NCBI RefSeq assembly: GCF_963674925.1
Contig: NZ_OY771647.1
Coordinates: forward strand, 1,751,501-1,815,500
DNA length: 64,000 nt
DNA from: an uncultured Draconibacterium sp.
GTDB lineage: Bacteria > Bacteroidota > Bacteroidia > Bacteroidales > Prolixibacteraceae
Reading direction: 5' to 3'
Shown here: positions 53,709 through 63,605 of the stretch, piece by piece
Layout: each line of letters begins with the position of its first letter
How positions within the stretch are numbered: position 1 is the stretch's first letter
Made by a program: the position numbers and the translations under genes
Notes under the pieces: generated by a model
The model's input: only the letters and a program-made list of their open reading frames with translations
Told to the model about the DNA's origin: nothing
Database searches by the model: none

Positions 53709-56657
53709 TTATTCAGAAATAATACTGTCGTAAATGGCCTGATGCATGGCTGTACGGATGTTTAATTCGTAGAGTTTTGAATTGTTTCGGGTTGGGTAAA
53801 CGCGGTTCGACATAAAAATGTATAGCAGCCCGCTTTCGGGGTCGGCCCATGCAAAAGTTCCGGTATATCCGCTGTGCCCAAAACTGCTTTTGCTACTCGA
53901 CACTGCAGGGTAGGCATCTTCCAGATCATTTTTATAATTGTCGATCTTGGGTTTGTCGAAACCGAGACCCCGGCGGTTTTTATTTTCAGGATATTGAATG
54001 CGCGTAAATTCGTTTAAGGTTAAGTCGGAGATATAACGCCGGCCTCCAAAATATCCTTTTTGCAGGTACATTTGAAATACTTTGGCCAGATCGTTTGTTG
54101 AGCCAAATAAACCGGCATTTCCGGAGACGCCACCCATCATTGCGGCTCCTTCGTCGTGTACATAACCCCGCAATTTCTCCATCCTGAAAAAGTCATCCGT
54201 TTCGGTGGGAATAATCTGGTTAAGCGGAAAGTGTTTGTAGGCATTAAACGTAATGGTATACGCTCCCATAGGCCGGTAAAAAGTGTTTTTTACATACGAT
54301 TCGTACGGAGTGCCGGTAAGGTTTTCAATAATGTCGGGGTAGAGGTAAAAACTTAGTCCCGAATACAGGTATTTCTTTCTGGGCAGTAATTCCGAAGTCC
54401 GGATGGTATCGAACATTGTTTTTCTGAAATCGTGATTCATACACAAATGTTCCGACACGCGAATATCAAATTGTGGCGAAGGATGATCTTTAAACACATT
54501 TTTATCGAGTGTCCCGTCTTTCTGCACGGTCATGGTCCAGAATGCGATCCACGAAGCCAAACGAGACTGGTGAGCCAAAATCTCACGAAAGCTCAGATTT
54601 TCTTTGTTGCTGCCGATAAAATCGGGCCAGTATTTACTAAACTTATCATCAACGTTCATTTTCCCTTCGTCAACTAAGCGCATAATGGCAGGCAACGGAC
54701 CGGTAACTTTGGTAACCGATGCCCAGTCGTATATATTATTCTGGTTTACCGGGTAAATGCTGTCGTAGGTTTGAAAACCGTAACACTTGTGAAAAACCAC
54801 CTGCCCGTCTTTGGCAACCAACACCTGGCAGCCGGGGAATGCGCCTTCCGAAATTCCAAGATTCGCCAGCGAGTCGATTTTCCGGTTCAGAATAGCAGAA
54901 CTCATTCCGGCCTCTTCAGGAATAGTGTACGAAAAAGTTTTGTTTGGTTCAACTGTTAGTCCATCGCCGGCTTTAAATCGCCTGTCGGAAGTAACCGGAA
55001 GTTTACCGTTGGCTTTAAATGCACCAAAAACAAGCTGCGCAGCCAATTCCTGCGTCAGTTCATTATCCTGGTGAGCTACGATCAATGCATCGGCATGATG
55101 AATGTTGGCAAAGTGTTTCAATGCATAAACATTTCCGAAAAGCGTAAATGCTACGTTTTGTTCATTTACCAGATCAATAACCGCTTGTTTTTGTATTTCA
55201 GAAATGCCGTAATCGTTTGATGAGTATTTATTAATCCCTGTAATTCCGGCAATAACAAAGTTGTAGTTGCTCAGTTCCTGACGAAGATTTGCCCAGGTTT
55301 TTTCGGTGGCATCCTTTGGTAGCCAAAAATGATCCATGCCGGTGTATTTTGCCAGCATATCTTGAAAGGCCGATTTTTGGTCGCCACCAATCATTATTGT
55401 TGCAATAGTGCGTTTATCCAAATCCTGCACCGGAAGAGTACTGTCGTTATTTAGAACAACTGTCATCGATTTTTTTATCAGTTTTCTGTTGGTAACCTGG
55501 TATTCGGGAGCGTTAAGATCGGCGGTAATATTTTTTAAATCCACCGCTTGGTAGTTGTTTAGCCCCACCCAGCGTTTTAGTGCCAAAACAGTTCTGCACT
55601 TTTCGTTTATTTCATCTTCGGTAATTTCGCCATTGGCAATTGCTGCTTTTATGGTTGCAACAGCTTTTCCTGCATCATCTACAAATTCGATCATGTCGTT
55701 TCCGGCAATCAGGGCCTCCAGTTCAGCTCTTCCGGCTGTGGTTTGTACGCCTTTCATGGTAATGGCATCTGTAACCACAAAACCTTTGTAGCCAATCTCA
55801 TCTTTCAAATAATCGGTAACCACCTTTTTTGAAAGCGATGAGGTTTTCCCGGAATCATCGAGGGAAGGAATATTTAAATGGCCCGACATAATTCCGGCAA
55901 TTCCCTTATCTGATAAATATCGGAACGGATAGCTTTCAATGCTGTCGATACGGCTTTTCGAATGCGGAATAAGCGGCAGTGTTTTATGCGAGTCGGTTTT
56001 GGTGTCGCCATGCCCGGGAAAATGTTTCGCCACCGGAATAACATTGTTGTCCTGCATTCCTTTTGCCACCAGCCACGACTTCTCAGCTACATTGTGTTTT
56101 TCTTCGCCAAACGAACGAAATCCGATAACCGGGTTAAACGGATTGGTATTAATGTCGGCAACCGGTGCAAAATTCATCTGAATTCCCATACGCTTTAGCT
56201 GACTGGCAAAATCCTGTCCCATTTGGTAGAGCAGGGAAGTATCCTGCACAGCCCCCAACGATTGCGCGTAAGGATAAACAATGGTACTGTCGGTTCGCAT
56301 GGCAGGTCCCCATTCGCCGTCAATCGCCACCAAAAGCGGTGTTTCAGAAGCTGCCTGAAACTGATTGATCCAGTCGGCATTTTTTGTTGGAGAACCCTGC
56401 ATTACCAGAATTCCTCCTGGCTTCCAATCCTGTATTCTTTTCCTAAAAATAGCTTTAGCCGCATCGTTCTGTTTGGGATAAACAGTAATCATCATTAGCT
56501 GGGCAATGCGCTCATCTAAACTCATTTTTTCGAGTTGCTGATTTACCCATTCATCATTTTTGTATTGCAAAAACGGAGGTTCCTGGGCAGAAGAACAGTT
56601 GGCCAGTAAAAGCACCAGAATGGTAGAAAGTAGAACTATTGTAGGTGTTGGTTTCAT
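53709..56657 (-). CDS. NagZ-like GH3 fused to a beta-lactamase-family serine hydrolase
   Basis: 982 residues, lipoprotein with Cys21 (LVLLLANCSSAQ). The first half is a GH3 of NagZ type: KHFPGHGDTKTDSHKTLP with the Asp222/His224 dyad, and nucleophile Asp297 (GFVVTDAITMKGV). A GH3 C-terminal-like domain follows (~400-560). The second half is a serine hydrolase with SxxK Ser647-Lys650 (WASVTKVTG), a Tyr box reading YSG and an HSG box (GHSGYTGTF). Family knowledge: NagZ removes beta-N-acetylglucosamine from muropeptides; the partner may act on peptide stems or esters. It is divergent from namZ (175 bases), so it is part of a peptidoglycan salvage unit. Confidence 0.93.
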   Translation of the reverse strand: MKPTPTIVLLSTILVLLLANCSSAQEPPFLQYKNDEWVNQQLEKMSLDERIAQLMMITVYPKQNDAAKAIFRKRIQDWKPGGILVMQGSPTKNADWINQFQAASETPLLVAIDGEWGPAMRTDSTIVYPYAQSLGAVQDTSLLYQMGQDFASQLKRMGIQMNFAPVADINTNPFNPVIGFRSFGEEKHNVAEKSWLVAKGMQDNNVIPVAKHFPGHGDTKTDSHKTLPLIPHSKSRIDSIESYPFRYLSDKGIAGIMSGHLNIPSLDDSGKTSSLSKKVVTDYLKDEIGYKGFVVTDAITMKGVQTTAGRAELEALIAGNDMIEFVDDAGKAVATIKAAIANGEITEDEINEKCRTVLALKRWVGLNNYQAVDLKNITADLNAPEYQVTNRKLIKKSMTVVLNNDSTLPVQDLDKRTIATIMIGGDQKSAFQDMLAKYTGMDHFWLPKDATEKTWANLRQELSNYNFVIAGITGINKYSSNDYGISEIQKQAVIDLVNEQNVAFTLFGNVYALKHFANIHHADALIVAHQDNELTQELAAQLVFGAFKANGKLPVTSDRRFKAGDGLTVEPNKTFSYTIPEEAGMSSAILNRKIDSLANLGISEGAFPGCQVLVAKDGQVVFHKCYGFQTYDSIYPVNQNNIYDWASVTKVTGPLPAIMRLVDEGKMNVDDKFSKYWPDFIGSNKENLSFREILAHQSRLASWIAFWTMTVQKDGTLDKNVFKDHPSPQFDIRVSEHLCMNHDFRKTMFDTIRTSELLPRKKYLYSGLSFYLYPDIIENLTGTPYESYVKNTFYRPMGAYTITFNAYKHFPLNQIIPTETDDFFRMEKLRGYVHDEGAAMMGGVSGNAGLFGSTNDLAKVFQMYLQKGYFGGRRYISDLTLNEFTRIQYPENKNRRGLGFDKPKIDNYKNDLEDAYPAVSSSKSSFGHSGYTGTFAWADPESGLLYIFMSNRVYPTRNNSKLYELNIRTAMHQAIYDSIISE

Positions 56658-56832
56658 CGTTATAAATTCGCTAAAAATTTGTGCTACACGTTAAACGTTC
56701 ATCAAAATAAAATAGTACAAAAGGCGCATCATAATTTTATTTCGTTTTCGTTTCATTTTTTTAACTCAATGATTGCTTTTTAAAAAATTTAAAAACTATC
56801 TTCGCTTGCGCAAATGTAATATTTAAAAGCCT

Positions 56833-58002
56833 ATGTTCAGGATTTTTTTAGTGTTAGTTTTATGGATCTCGGCCAGCGGTTGCATGGCACTACAAGATAA
56901 TGAAATTATTGTAGGAGCGGAGCGTACTTCGCAATATTTAAATGTGCTGAAAGGCAAAAATGTGGGGTTGGTGGTAAACAACACTTCAATTGCTAAAGGC
57001 GAGCATCTGGTTGACTTTTTATTGAATCAACATGTTGATGTAAAAAAGATATTTGCGCCTGAACATGGTTTTAGAGGCGATGTTTCGGCGGGAGGAGAAG
57101 TAGAAGACGGGCTGGATAAAAGCACGGGGTTGCCGGTTTTTTCGCTATACGGAAAAAACAAAAAGCCAACTGCAGAACATTTTGATGGGCTGGATGTGGT
57201 TATTTTTGATATTCAGGATGTAGGTTGCCGGTTTTACACCTACATTTCAACCATGCATTACGTTATTGAGGCGTGTGCTGAATTTGATATTCCGCTGATT
57301 GTTTTCGATCGTCCAAATCCGAATGGCGATTATGTTGCCGGCCCGGTTCGGGAAGAAGGTTTTGAATCTTTTGTAAGTCTCGACCCTATTCCTATTGTGC
57401 ATGGATGTACGGTTGGCGAGCTCGCAAATATGATCAATGAAGAAGGCTGGCACGCTGCCAACAAAAAATGCGATATTACGGTTATACCCGTAAAAAATTA
57501 CGATCATAAAATGGCTTATTCGTTGCCGGTGCGACCGTCGCCAAATTTACCCAACGATCTTTCAGTGCGTTTATATCCGTCGTTGTGCTTTTTTGAAGCT
57601 ACCAGCGTAAGTGTTGGACGTGGAACCGATTTTCCGTTCCAGGTTTTGGGTGGTTTAAACGAAAATCTTGGTACTTTCGAATTTACTCCGCGCAGTATTC
57701 CCGGAGTGGCGATAAACCCACTGAATAAAGACAAAATGTGCTACGGTGTAGATCTGCGAACAGTGGAAGAAACACCAAAATTTACGTTGAAATACTTCCT
57801 CGACTTTTATAATAAATACGAGAATGAAGCTGATTTCCTTACGCGAGAACGTTGGCTGAATTTGCTTGCCGGAACCGACTCGATGATCAAACAAATCAGA
57901 GAAGGAAAAAGCGAAGCTGAAATTATTGAAAGCTGGCAGCCCGGTTTGGAAGATTTCAAACAACTGAGAAAAAAATATTTATTATACCCCGATTTCGAAT
58001 AA
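56833..58002 (+). CDS. namZ: Exo-beta-N-acetylmuramidase NamZ (DUF1343, GH171)
   Basis: 389 residues. An N-terminal export signal ends near ISASGCMAL, possibly a lipobox. Family blocks are VGLVVNNTSIAKGEHLVDFL, IFAPEHGFRGD, FDIQDVGCRFYTYISTMHYV, PLIVFDRPNPNG and SVGRGTDFPFQVLGG. NamZ cuts N-acetylmuramic acid from non-reducing ends of peptidoglycan fragments. Together with the NagZ-type protein opposite, it would release both amino sugars in turn. A TATCTTCG box at 56797-56804 resembles a weak -7 element. The symporter gene follows at 9 bases. Confidence 0.93.
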   Translation: MFRIFLVLVLWISASGCMALQDNEIIVGAERTSQYLNVLKGKNVGLVVNNTSIAKGEHLVDFLLNQHVDVKKIFAPEHGFRGDVSAGGEVEDGLDKSTGLPVFSLYGKNKKPTAEHFDGLDVVIFDIQDVGCRFYTYISTMHYVIEACAEFDIPLIVFDRPNPNGDYVAGPVREEGFESFVSLDPIPIVHGCTVGELANMINEEGWHAANKKCDITVIPVKNYDHKMAYSLPVRPSPNLPNDLSVRLYPSLCFFEATSVSVGRGTDFPFQVLGGLNENLGTFEFTPRSIPGVAINPLNKDKMCYGVDLRTVEETPKFTLKYFLDFYNKYENEADFLTRERWLNLLAGTDSMIKQIREGKSEAEIIESWQPGLEDFKQLRKKYLLYPDFE

Positions 58003-58011
58003 ACAAAAATT

Positions 58012-59463
58012 ATGAGTCCATATCTTGTTCTGGGAATTGTACTTGGTTATTTTTTAGTACTGATTTTTATTTCGTGGTTAACCGCGCGAAAAGCCGATAC
58101 ACAGGCCTTTTTTACTGCTAACCGAAAATCGCCATGGTATTTGGTGGCCTTTGGTATGGTTGGTGCCACGCTCTCGGGAGTTACTTTTATTTCCGTTCCG
58201 GGAGAAGTTGGTAATTCGGCCTTTTCGTACCTGCAGTTTGTTCTCGGAAACCTTGTGGGGTACTGGCTTGTAGCGGGTATTTTGCTGCCTTTGTATTATC
58301 GTCTTAACCTGGTTTCAATCTATTCGTTTCTTGATGAACGTTTTGGACCGCGATCATACAAAACCGGCTCCTTTTTCTTTTTGATCTCGAAGCTGATCGG
58401 GGCGGCATTCCGGTTGTTTTTGGTTGCCGGGGTGTTGCAAATCGCCTTTTTCGATGCTTTTAACATTCCGTTTTCGCTAACTGTAATTGTTACCATTGCA
58501 CTGATTTGGGTATATACTTTTAAGGGAGGAATTAAAACCATTGTTTGGACCGATACGTTGCAAACCCTCTTTTTGGTGAGTGCAGTAATTTTTACCATTG
58601 TAGCCATTTCGCGAAGTCTTGATTTGAATTTGTCAGGCTTGGTGAAAACCATTGCTGAAGATAATAACTCGCAACTGTTCTTTTGGGACTGGCGCTCGGG
58701 TAATAACTTCTTCAAACAGTTTGTTTCCGGAATGTTTATTACCATTGTGATGGTTGGTATGGACCAGGATATGATGCAAAAAAACCTGACGTGCAAAAAT
58801 AAGTGGGAGGCCCAGAAAAATATGCTGGTGTTTAGTTTGTCGTTTCTGTTTACTGTGGTACTTTTTCTGAGCCTGGGAGTAATGTTGTACATTTTTGCCC
58901 GCGAGCATGGAATTAGCATACCTGAAAATACCGACGACCTTTACCCGATGTTGGCTTTAAAATATTTTGGATTGCCAGTGGGAATTGCCTTTTTATTGGG
59001 TATTACGGCCGCAGCCTATTCAAGCGCCGATTCGGCATTAACCGCATTAACAACGTCATTTACTGTCGATTTTCTGAAAATTCATAAATACCCCGAAGAG
59101 AAAAAACGCCGTATGAAAATGTTATCACATTTAATGTTTTCAGTGCTGTTAATTGTGGTAATTCTTGTTTTCGATGCCATTAATAATCAGAGTATTGTGG
59201 TGGCCGTGTTTACTGTTGCCGGTTATACTTACGGTCCTATTCTGGGGTTATTCCTGTTTGGCATGTATTCATCGCGAAAAGTGAAAGATAAGTGGGTGCC
59301 GTACATCGGAATTTTTGCACCGGTTTTGTGCTATTTTATTTCAAGTTACTCCGAGGTGCTTTTTAATGGCTATCAGTTTGGATTCGAATTGCTTATCCTA
59401 AACGGGGTCATAACCATGCTCGGTTTGTTATTCATTTCTGAAAAAAGTGCTGTTAAGCACTAA
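58012..59463 (+). CDS. Sodium:solute symporter (SSS family), likely amino-sugar uptake
   Basis: 483 residues with about 13 membrane segments. SSS marks are WYLVAFGMVGATLSGVTFIS, the segment FKGGIKTIVWTDTLQ, and the sodium-site-type AAAYSSADSALTALTTS. It imports a solute with Na+. Its start is 9 bases after namZ, so they form an operon; I infer uptake of N-acetylmuramic acid or another muropeptide sugar, since the enzymes on both sides release such sugars. The substrate is not proven from sequence. Confidence 0.9.
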   Translation: MSPYLVLGIVLGYFLVLIFISWLTARKADTQAFFTANRKSPWYLVAFGMVGATLSGVTFISVPGEVGNSAFSYLQFVLGNLVGYWLVAGILLPLYYRLNLVSIYSFLDERFGPRSYKTGSFFFLISKLIGAAFRLFLVAGVLQIAFFDAFNIPFSLTVIVTIALIWVYTFKGGIKTIVWTDTLQTLFLVSAVIFTIVAISRSLDLNLSGLVKTIAEDNNSQLFFWDWRSGNNFFKQFVSGMFITIVMVGMDQDMMQKNLTCKNKWEAQKNMLVFSLSFLFTVVLFLSLGVMLYIFAREHGISIPENTDDLYPMLALKYFGLPVGIAFLLGITAAAYSSADSALTALTTSFTVDFLKIHKYPEEKKRRMKMLSHLMFSVLLIVVILVFDAINNQSIVVAVFTVAGYTYGPILGLFLFGMYSSRKVKDKWVPYIGIFAPVLCYFISSYSEVLFNGYQFGFELLILNGVITMLGLLFISEKSAVKH

Positions 59464-59493
59464 GGATTGCAAATAAATGTTAAAAATTGTGAA

Positions 59494-59520
59494 TTGATTT
59501 TTTATATTTGTAAAATAACG
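59494..59520 (+). promoter_or_regulatory. Promoter upstream of the beta-helix lipoprotein
   Basis: TATATTTG at 59513-59520, with TTG at 59494-59496 (16-base spacer; another TTG at 59487 gives 23). The start codon is 39 bases downstream. Confidence 0.5.
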
Positions 59521-59559
59521 GCGAAAAGTGGACGTTATAAGAATATAAATTAATTCGAA

Positions 59560-60999
59560 TTGGTTAAAAATTTACTTCAGATACTGGCTGCAGCTCTTGT
59601 GCTTCTTATGCTCTTCTCTTGTGAGGATGAGGGGTATTTGACGTCTACTGATGCGCAACTGAAGTTTTCTGCTGATACTGTAACATTCGATACCATTTTT
59701 ACTTCCATTGGCTCAACAACCCGGCGTTTTACGGTGAGTAACCCTTATAACGAGGATGTTTTGATTTCGCGTATTCGTTTGGCAGGAGGCGATGCTTCCA
59801 GTTTCAGGTTAAATGTTAATGGTTTTGAAAGTAGCGAACTGTATGAGGTTACATTACCGGCAAAAGACAGCATCTATATTTTTGTTGAAGTTACCATTGA
59901 TCCAAACGGACAAAACCTTCCAATGGTTGTGCAGGATTCGATTGAATTTACAACCAATACTAATTTCCAGAGTATTATGCTGGAAGCGTATGGGCAGGAT
60001 TTTAAACTGATAAAAAGCGAACGGATTAAAACAACTACCTGGACTGCCGAAAAGCCCTATCTGGTTTACGATTATGCGTATGTTGACAGTACCTCGACAT
60101 TAACGATTGAAGCGGGAACAAAAATATATTTCCATAAAGGTGCCGGTATGTATGTTCGTGGAAATGTAGTAGCCGATGGCACTTTCGAATCGCCGATTAT
60201 ATTCCGGGCTGATCGTCTGGAACCATCGTATGAAAATATTCCCGACCAGTGGAATGGCATTGTGCTGTATTCCGGTAGTCATGATAACGTATTCAATTTT
60301 AGCACCATTAAAAATGCAAATATTGGTTTGCAGGTCGGAACAATTGAAAACGAAGGTTATGCCTCGATATCGCTTACCAACTCGAAAGTTGAAAATATGG
60401 CTTATGCCGGAATTTTTGCTTTGAAGTCGAAGATTTATGCATATAACACACTAATTGCCAACTGTGGATTTTATGCTGCAGCACTGCTGGTTGGTGGCGA
60501 ATACGAATTTTACCACTCAACTATTGCCAACTATTGGGGTAATTACGGACAGTCTGTACGAACAACGCCATCGTTGGTTGTTTCGAATGTGCTTGTTGTT
60601 GAAAATTCAAACGGCGAACAAATTTCGTATAATGGTGATTTATCAAAAGCAACTTTTGGAAACAGCATTATTTACGGTAATATTGGCAACGAACTGGAGT
60701 TGGGGAATAATGAAGAAAACACATTCAATTACCTTTTCGACCATTGTATTATTCAGGCACCGGATACCTTGAATACGAGCAATCCAAATCATTACATTAA
60801 TGCGATGGTTGGGTTAGAATTTGATCCACGATTTGTTGATCCGTACGATGATTACAACTTCGAGTTGGATACCTTATCTGCAGCAAAAGATGTGGGAACA
60901 ACAAGATATTCTGAACGGTTTCCGCTCGATTTGCTGAACCGAAGCAGAACCGGCGAAGATGGCCCCGACCTGGGAGCATACGAACGCATTGAAAAGTAA
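59560..60999 (+). CDS. Beta-helix lipoprotein, unknown role
   Basis: 479 residues. The signal peptide has a lipobox (LALVLLMLFSCEDEG-like, Cys21). An Ig/immunoglobulin-like strand domain leads (FDTIFTSIGSTTRRFTVSNPYNEDVLISRIRLAG-type) and a right-handed beta-helix follows (GTKIYFHKGAGMYVRGNVVADG, ISLTNSKVENMAYAGIFAL, FDHCIIQAPDTLN). The start is TTG at 59560: an in-frame TAA lies at 59551 and the next ATG is inside the signal peptide. It may bind or cut a glycan, but no active site is clear. It is followed by the nuclease-like gene after 1 base, so they are co-transcribed. Confidence 0.8.
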   Translation: MVKNLLQILAAALVLLMLFSCEDEGYLTSTDAQLKFSADTVTFDTIFTSIGSTTRRFTVSNPYNEDVLISRIRLAGGDASSFRLNVNGFESSELYEVTLPAKDSIYIFVEVTIDPNGQNLPMVVQDSIEFTTNTNFQSIMLEAYGQDFKLIKSERIKTTTWTAEKPYLVYDYAYVDSTSTLTIEAGTKIYFHKGAGMYVRGNVVADGTFESPIIFRADRLEPSYENIPDQWNGIVLYSGSHDNVFNFSTIKNANIGLQVGTIENEGYASISLTNSKVENMAYAGIFALKSKIYAYNTLIANCGFYAAALLVGGEYEFYHSTIANYWGNYGQSVRTTPSLVVSNVLVVENSNGEQISYNGDLSKATFGNSIIYGNIGNELELGNNEENTFNYLFDHCIIQAPDTLNTSNPNHYINAMVGLEFDPRFVDPYDDYNFELDTLSAAKDVGTTRYSERFPLDLLNRSRTGEDGPDLGAYERIEK

Positions 61000-61000
61000 A

Positions 61001-62023
61001 ATGAAACACTTCCTTTTTTGTTTATCCCTAATTCTGCTCATTGCAAAAGGTAATGCTCAAAATAGTGATGCCGAATTTTCAATACTCTTTTATAATGTAG
61101 AAAACCTGTTTGATATACGAAACGACTCGTTAACTGCTGATGAAGAGTTTACACCTGCCGGCGAGCGTCACTGGACCAGGAAACGTTTCGATAACAAAAT
61201 CGACAATATCTCAAAAGTAATTCTTAACGCTGGTGGTTGGCATATGCCCGATCTGGTTGCTTTAGCAGAAATCGAGAATCGTTATGTCCTGGAAAAACTT
61301 ACCGAAGATACACCGCTAAAAACTATACCTTACAAAATTATTCATAAAGAGTCGCCGGATCCGCGTGGCATTGATGTGGCACTGATCTATAATTCCGAAA
61401 CTTTTTATCCGCTTGATTACGCGTATTACCCACTTGAAGCGAAAAATGGAGGCATTCGAAAAAGTCGTGAAATTCTTTATGTGTTGGGAACAGTTAATGG
61501 AGGTGACTCTGTTCATGTGTTTGTAAACCACTGGCCGTCGCGGTATTCCGGTTTGTTGGAAACACGGCCGGCACGGCGGCAGGCCGCTCGTTTGCTTTTA
61601 TCGAAATGCCAGGAAATCATTCAGAAAAATGAAAATGCGAAGGTGGTTATTGTAGGCGATTTTAACGATCAGCCAACTGATGAAAGTATATTGCGGGATC
61701 TTGGTGCTGCTGATCCTTTAAATAACAAATCGGCGGGTTTATACAATCTGTCTTTACCCTGGTTGAATAAGGAAGAGGGGACTTTAAAGTACCAGGAGCA
61801 GTGGTTTGTTTTTGATCAGATAATTGTATCGCCGGGTTTATTGACAGCAACAAATGGTTTAAGTGCAAAACCTGAAGATGCAACAATTTGCGATTTATCC
61901 TTTTTATTCGAACCAGACGAAACCCGTGGTGGCCGAAAATTGTATCGAACGTATACGGGCTACCGCTATAACGGAGGTTTTAGCGATCATTTGCCGGTAT
62001 TGTTAAAACTGCAGGTTTATTAA
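61001..62023 (+). CDS. Exported endonuclease/exonuclease/phosphatase-family protein
   Basis: 340 residues from ATG 61001 with signal peptide LFCLSLILLIAKGNAQ; the upstream frame to 60959 lies inside the previous gene. The EEP fold residues are present: FYNVENLFD, Glu in ALAEIENRYV, DPRGIDVALIYN, VNHWPSRYSG, VIVGDFNDQP and GFSDHLPVLLKL. It hydrolyses phosphodiesters or phosphoesters outside the cytoplasm; DNA, lipid or sugar phosphates are all possible. It forms a pair with the beta-helix lipoprotein and overlaps the convergent nucleotidyltransferase gene by 4 bases. Confidence 0.9.
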   Translation: MKHFLFCLSLILLIAKGNAQNSDAEFSILFYNVENLFDIRNDSLTADEEFTPAGERHWTRKRFDNKIDNISKVILNAGGWHMPDLVALAEIENRYVLEKLTEDTPLKTIPYKIIHKESPDPRGIDVALIYNSETFYPLDYAYYPLEAKNGGIRKSREILYVLGTVNGGDSVHVFVNHWPSRYSGLLETRPARRQAARLLLSKCQEIIQKNENAKVVIVGDFNDQPTDESILRDLGAADPLNNKSAGLYNLSLPWLNKEEGTLKYQEQWFVFDQIIVSPGLLTATNGLSAKPEDATICDLSFLFEPDETRGGRKLYRTYTGYRYNGGFSDHLPVLLKLQVY

Positions 62024-63429
62024 TCTTTAGCTTTTAATCCCAATTCTTCTGCTTTTTTCATCATAAAAGCAAAAGCTTCCTCGTAATTGTTATGAATTTC
62101 GCCATCCAGAATAGCTTCTTTAATGGCATCTTTTAGCAGGCCAACTTCGCGGCATGGCGACAAGTTAAACGTCTCCATTATAAGGTCGCCATCAACCGGA
62201 GGCTGAAAATTACGGATAGCATCTTTCTCTTCAATCTCCTTTAACTTTTGGCGAACTACTTTGAAGTTTTTCATATAGCGTTTCACCTTCTCCGGATTCT
62301 TCGATGTGATATCGGCCTCGCAAAGTGTCATTAAATCATCGATGTCATCCCCGGCTTCAAAAAGCAGACGACGCACAGCTGAGTCGGTTACAATTTCTTC
62401 TGAAAGCACAATTGGCCGCATGTGCAGGCCTACCATTTTCTGAACGTATTTCATTTTTTCATTCAGCGGTAGTTTCATACGTTTAAAGATCTTGGGGATC
62501 ATTTTAACCCCAACAAAATTGTGGGCGTGGAAAGTCCAGCCCAGGTCTTCAACAAAACGTTTTGTTTTGGGTTTGGCAATGTCGTGCAATAATGCCGACC
62601 AGCGCAACCACAAATTATCGGAGTTGGGTACCAGGCGGTCGAGTACTTCAATGGTATGATAGAAATTATCTTTATGACCGATGCCGTTTACTTTCTCAAC
62701 ACCTTTCATATTTTGCAGTTCGGGGAAGATTATGGCCAGCAAACCTGTTTCTTCGAGTAGTCGAAAACCTTTCGAAGGTTTTGGGGCCATAATAATTTTA
62801 TTCAGTTCTTCAATAATTCGCTCGGCAGAAACAATTTTAATACGGTCTTTATTTCTGGCGATTGCTTGTAAGGTTTTATCCTCAATTTCAAAATCAAGCT
62901 GAGTGGCAAAACGAATGGCACGCATAATGCGCAAAGGATCATCGGAGAACGTAATGTCAGGATCGAGTGGTGTGCGGATGATCTTGTTATTTAAATCATC
63001 CATCCCGTTAAACGGATCGACCAGCTCGCCAAAACGATCGCCGTTTAAACTAAAGGCCATTGCGTTGATGGTAAAATCTCGGCGATTCTGATCGTCTTCC
63101 AGGGTGCCGTCTTCCACAATCGGTTTTCTCGAATTGCGCTGGTACGATTCTTTTCGGGCACCTACAAACTCAATTTCAAGGTCGTTGTATTTTAACATGG
63201 CTGTACCAAAGTTTTTAAATACATTAACTCTTGGGCGTGGTTTAAGAGTTTTGGCCACTTCTGTTGCGAAATCAATACCACTGCCAATGGTTACAATGTC
63301 AATATCTTTTGAAGGTCGTTCGAGAAACAGATCACGTACATATCCTCCAATCACATAAGTTTCTGTTTCCACACGGTCGGCAACTGCCTGTATATCTTTG
63401 AAAATCTTCTCTTTTAGCTTGCTGTTCAT
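62020..63429 (-). CDS. CCA-adding-type tRNA nucleotidyltransferase with HD domain
   Basis: 469 residues from ATG 63429 (MNSKLKEKIFKD); an upstream ATG at 63489 would add 20 residues. The class II polymerase-beta head has VIGGYVRDLFL and the metal pair KDIDIVTIG. RRDFTINAMAF follows, then RxxR-type neck segments (DPLRIMRAIRFATQL). The C-terminal part has an HD motif (ALLHDIAKPKT). It adds or repairs the 3' CCA of tRNAs, or adds A tails, in the cytoplasm; the HD part may remove 2',3'-cyclic phosphate. tRNA-Phe and tRNA-Gly here lack encoded CCA, so such an enzyme is needed. Confidence 0.92.
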   Translation of the reverse strand: MNSKLKEKIFKDIQAVADRVETETYVIGGYVRDLFLERPSKDIDIVTIGSGIDFATEVAKTLKPRPRVNVFKNFGTAMLKYNDLEIEFVGARKESYQRNSRKPIVEDGTLEDDQNRRDFTINAMAFSLNGDRFGELVDPFNGMDDLNNKIIRTPLDPDITFSDDPLRIMRAIRFATQLDFEIEDKTLQAIARNKDRIKIVSAERIIEELNKIIMAPKPSKGFRLLEETGLLAIIFPELQNMKGVEKVNGIGHKDNFYHTIEVLDRLVPNSDNLWLRWSALLHDIAKPKTKRFVEDLGWTFHAHNFVGVKMIPKIFKRMKLPLNEKMKYVQKMVGLHMRPIVLSEEIVTDSAVRRLLFEAGDDIDDLMTLCEADITSKNPEKVKRYMKNFKVVRQKLKEIEEKDAIRNFQPPVDGDLIMETFNLSPCREVGLLKDAIKEAILDGEIHNNYEEAFAFMMKKAEELGLKAKD

Positions 63430-63523
63430 CTGACAAAAATCGTATTTCAAAATGGACTTTTCTGCCACTTTGATAAAAAATCGTGACAAAATTACAATTA
63501 TTTAGTTGAAATTAAGTAGTAAC

Positions 63524-63553
63524 TTGTGATTTCAAAATTTGGTATTATCTTTG
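63524..63553 (+). promoter_or_regulatory. Promoter of the thioredoxin gene
   Basis: TTG at 63524-63526, an exact 19-base spacer, then TATCTTTG at 63546-63553. The ATG is 53 bases downstream. Confidence 0.7.
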
Positions 63554-63605
63554 ATATGAAAATATCGAAATAAATAGATATATAAATATTGAAAATTATA
63601 AAATC

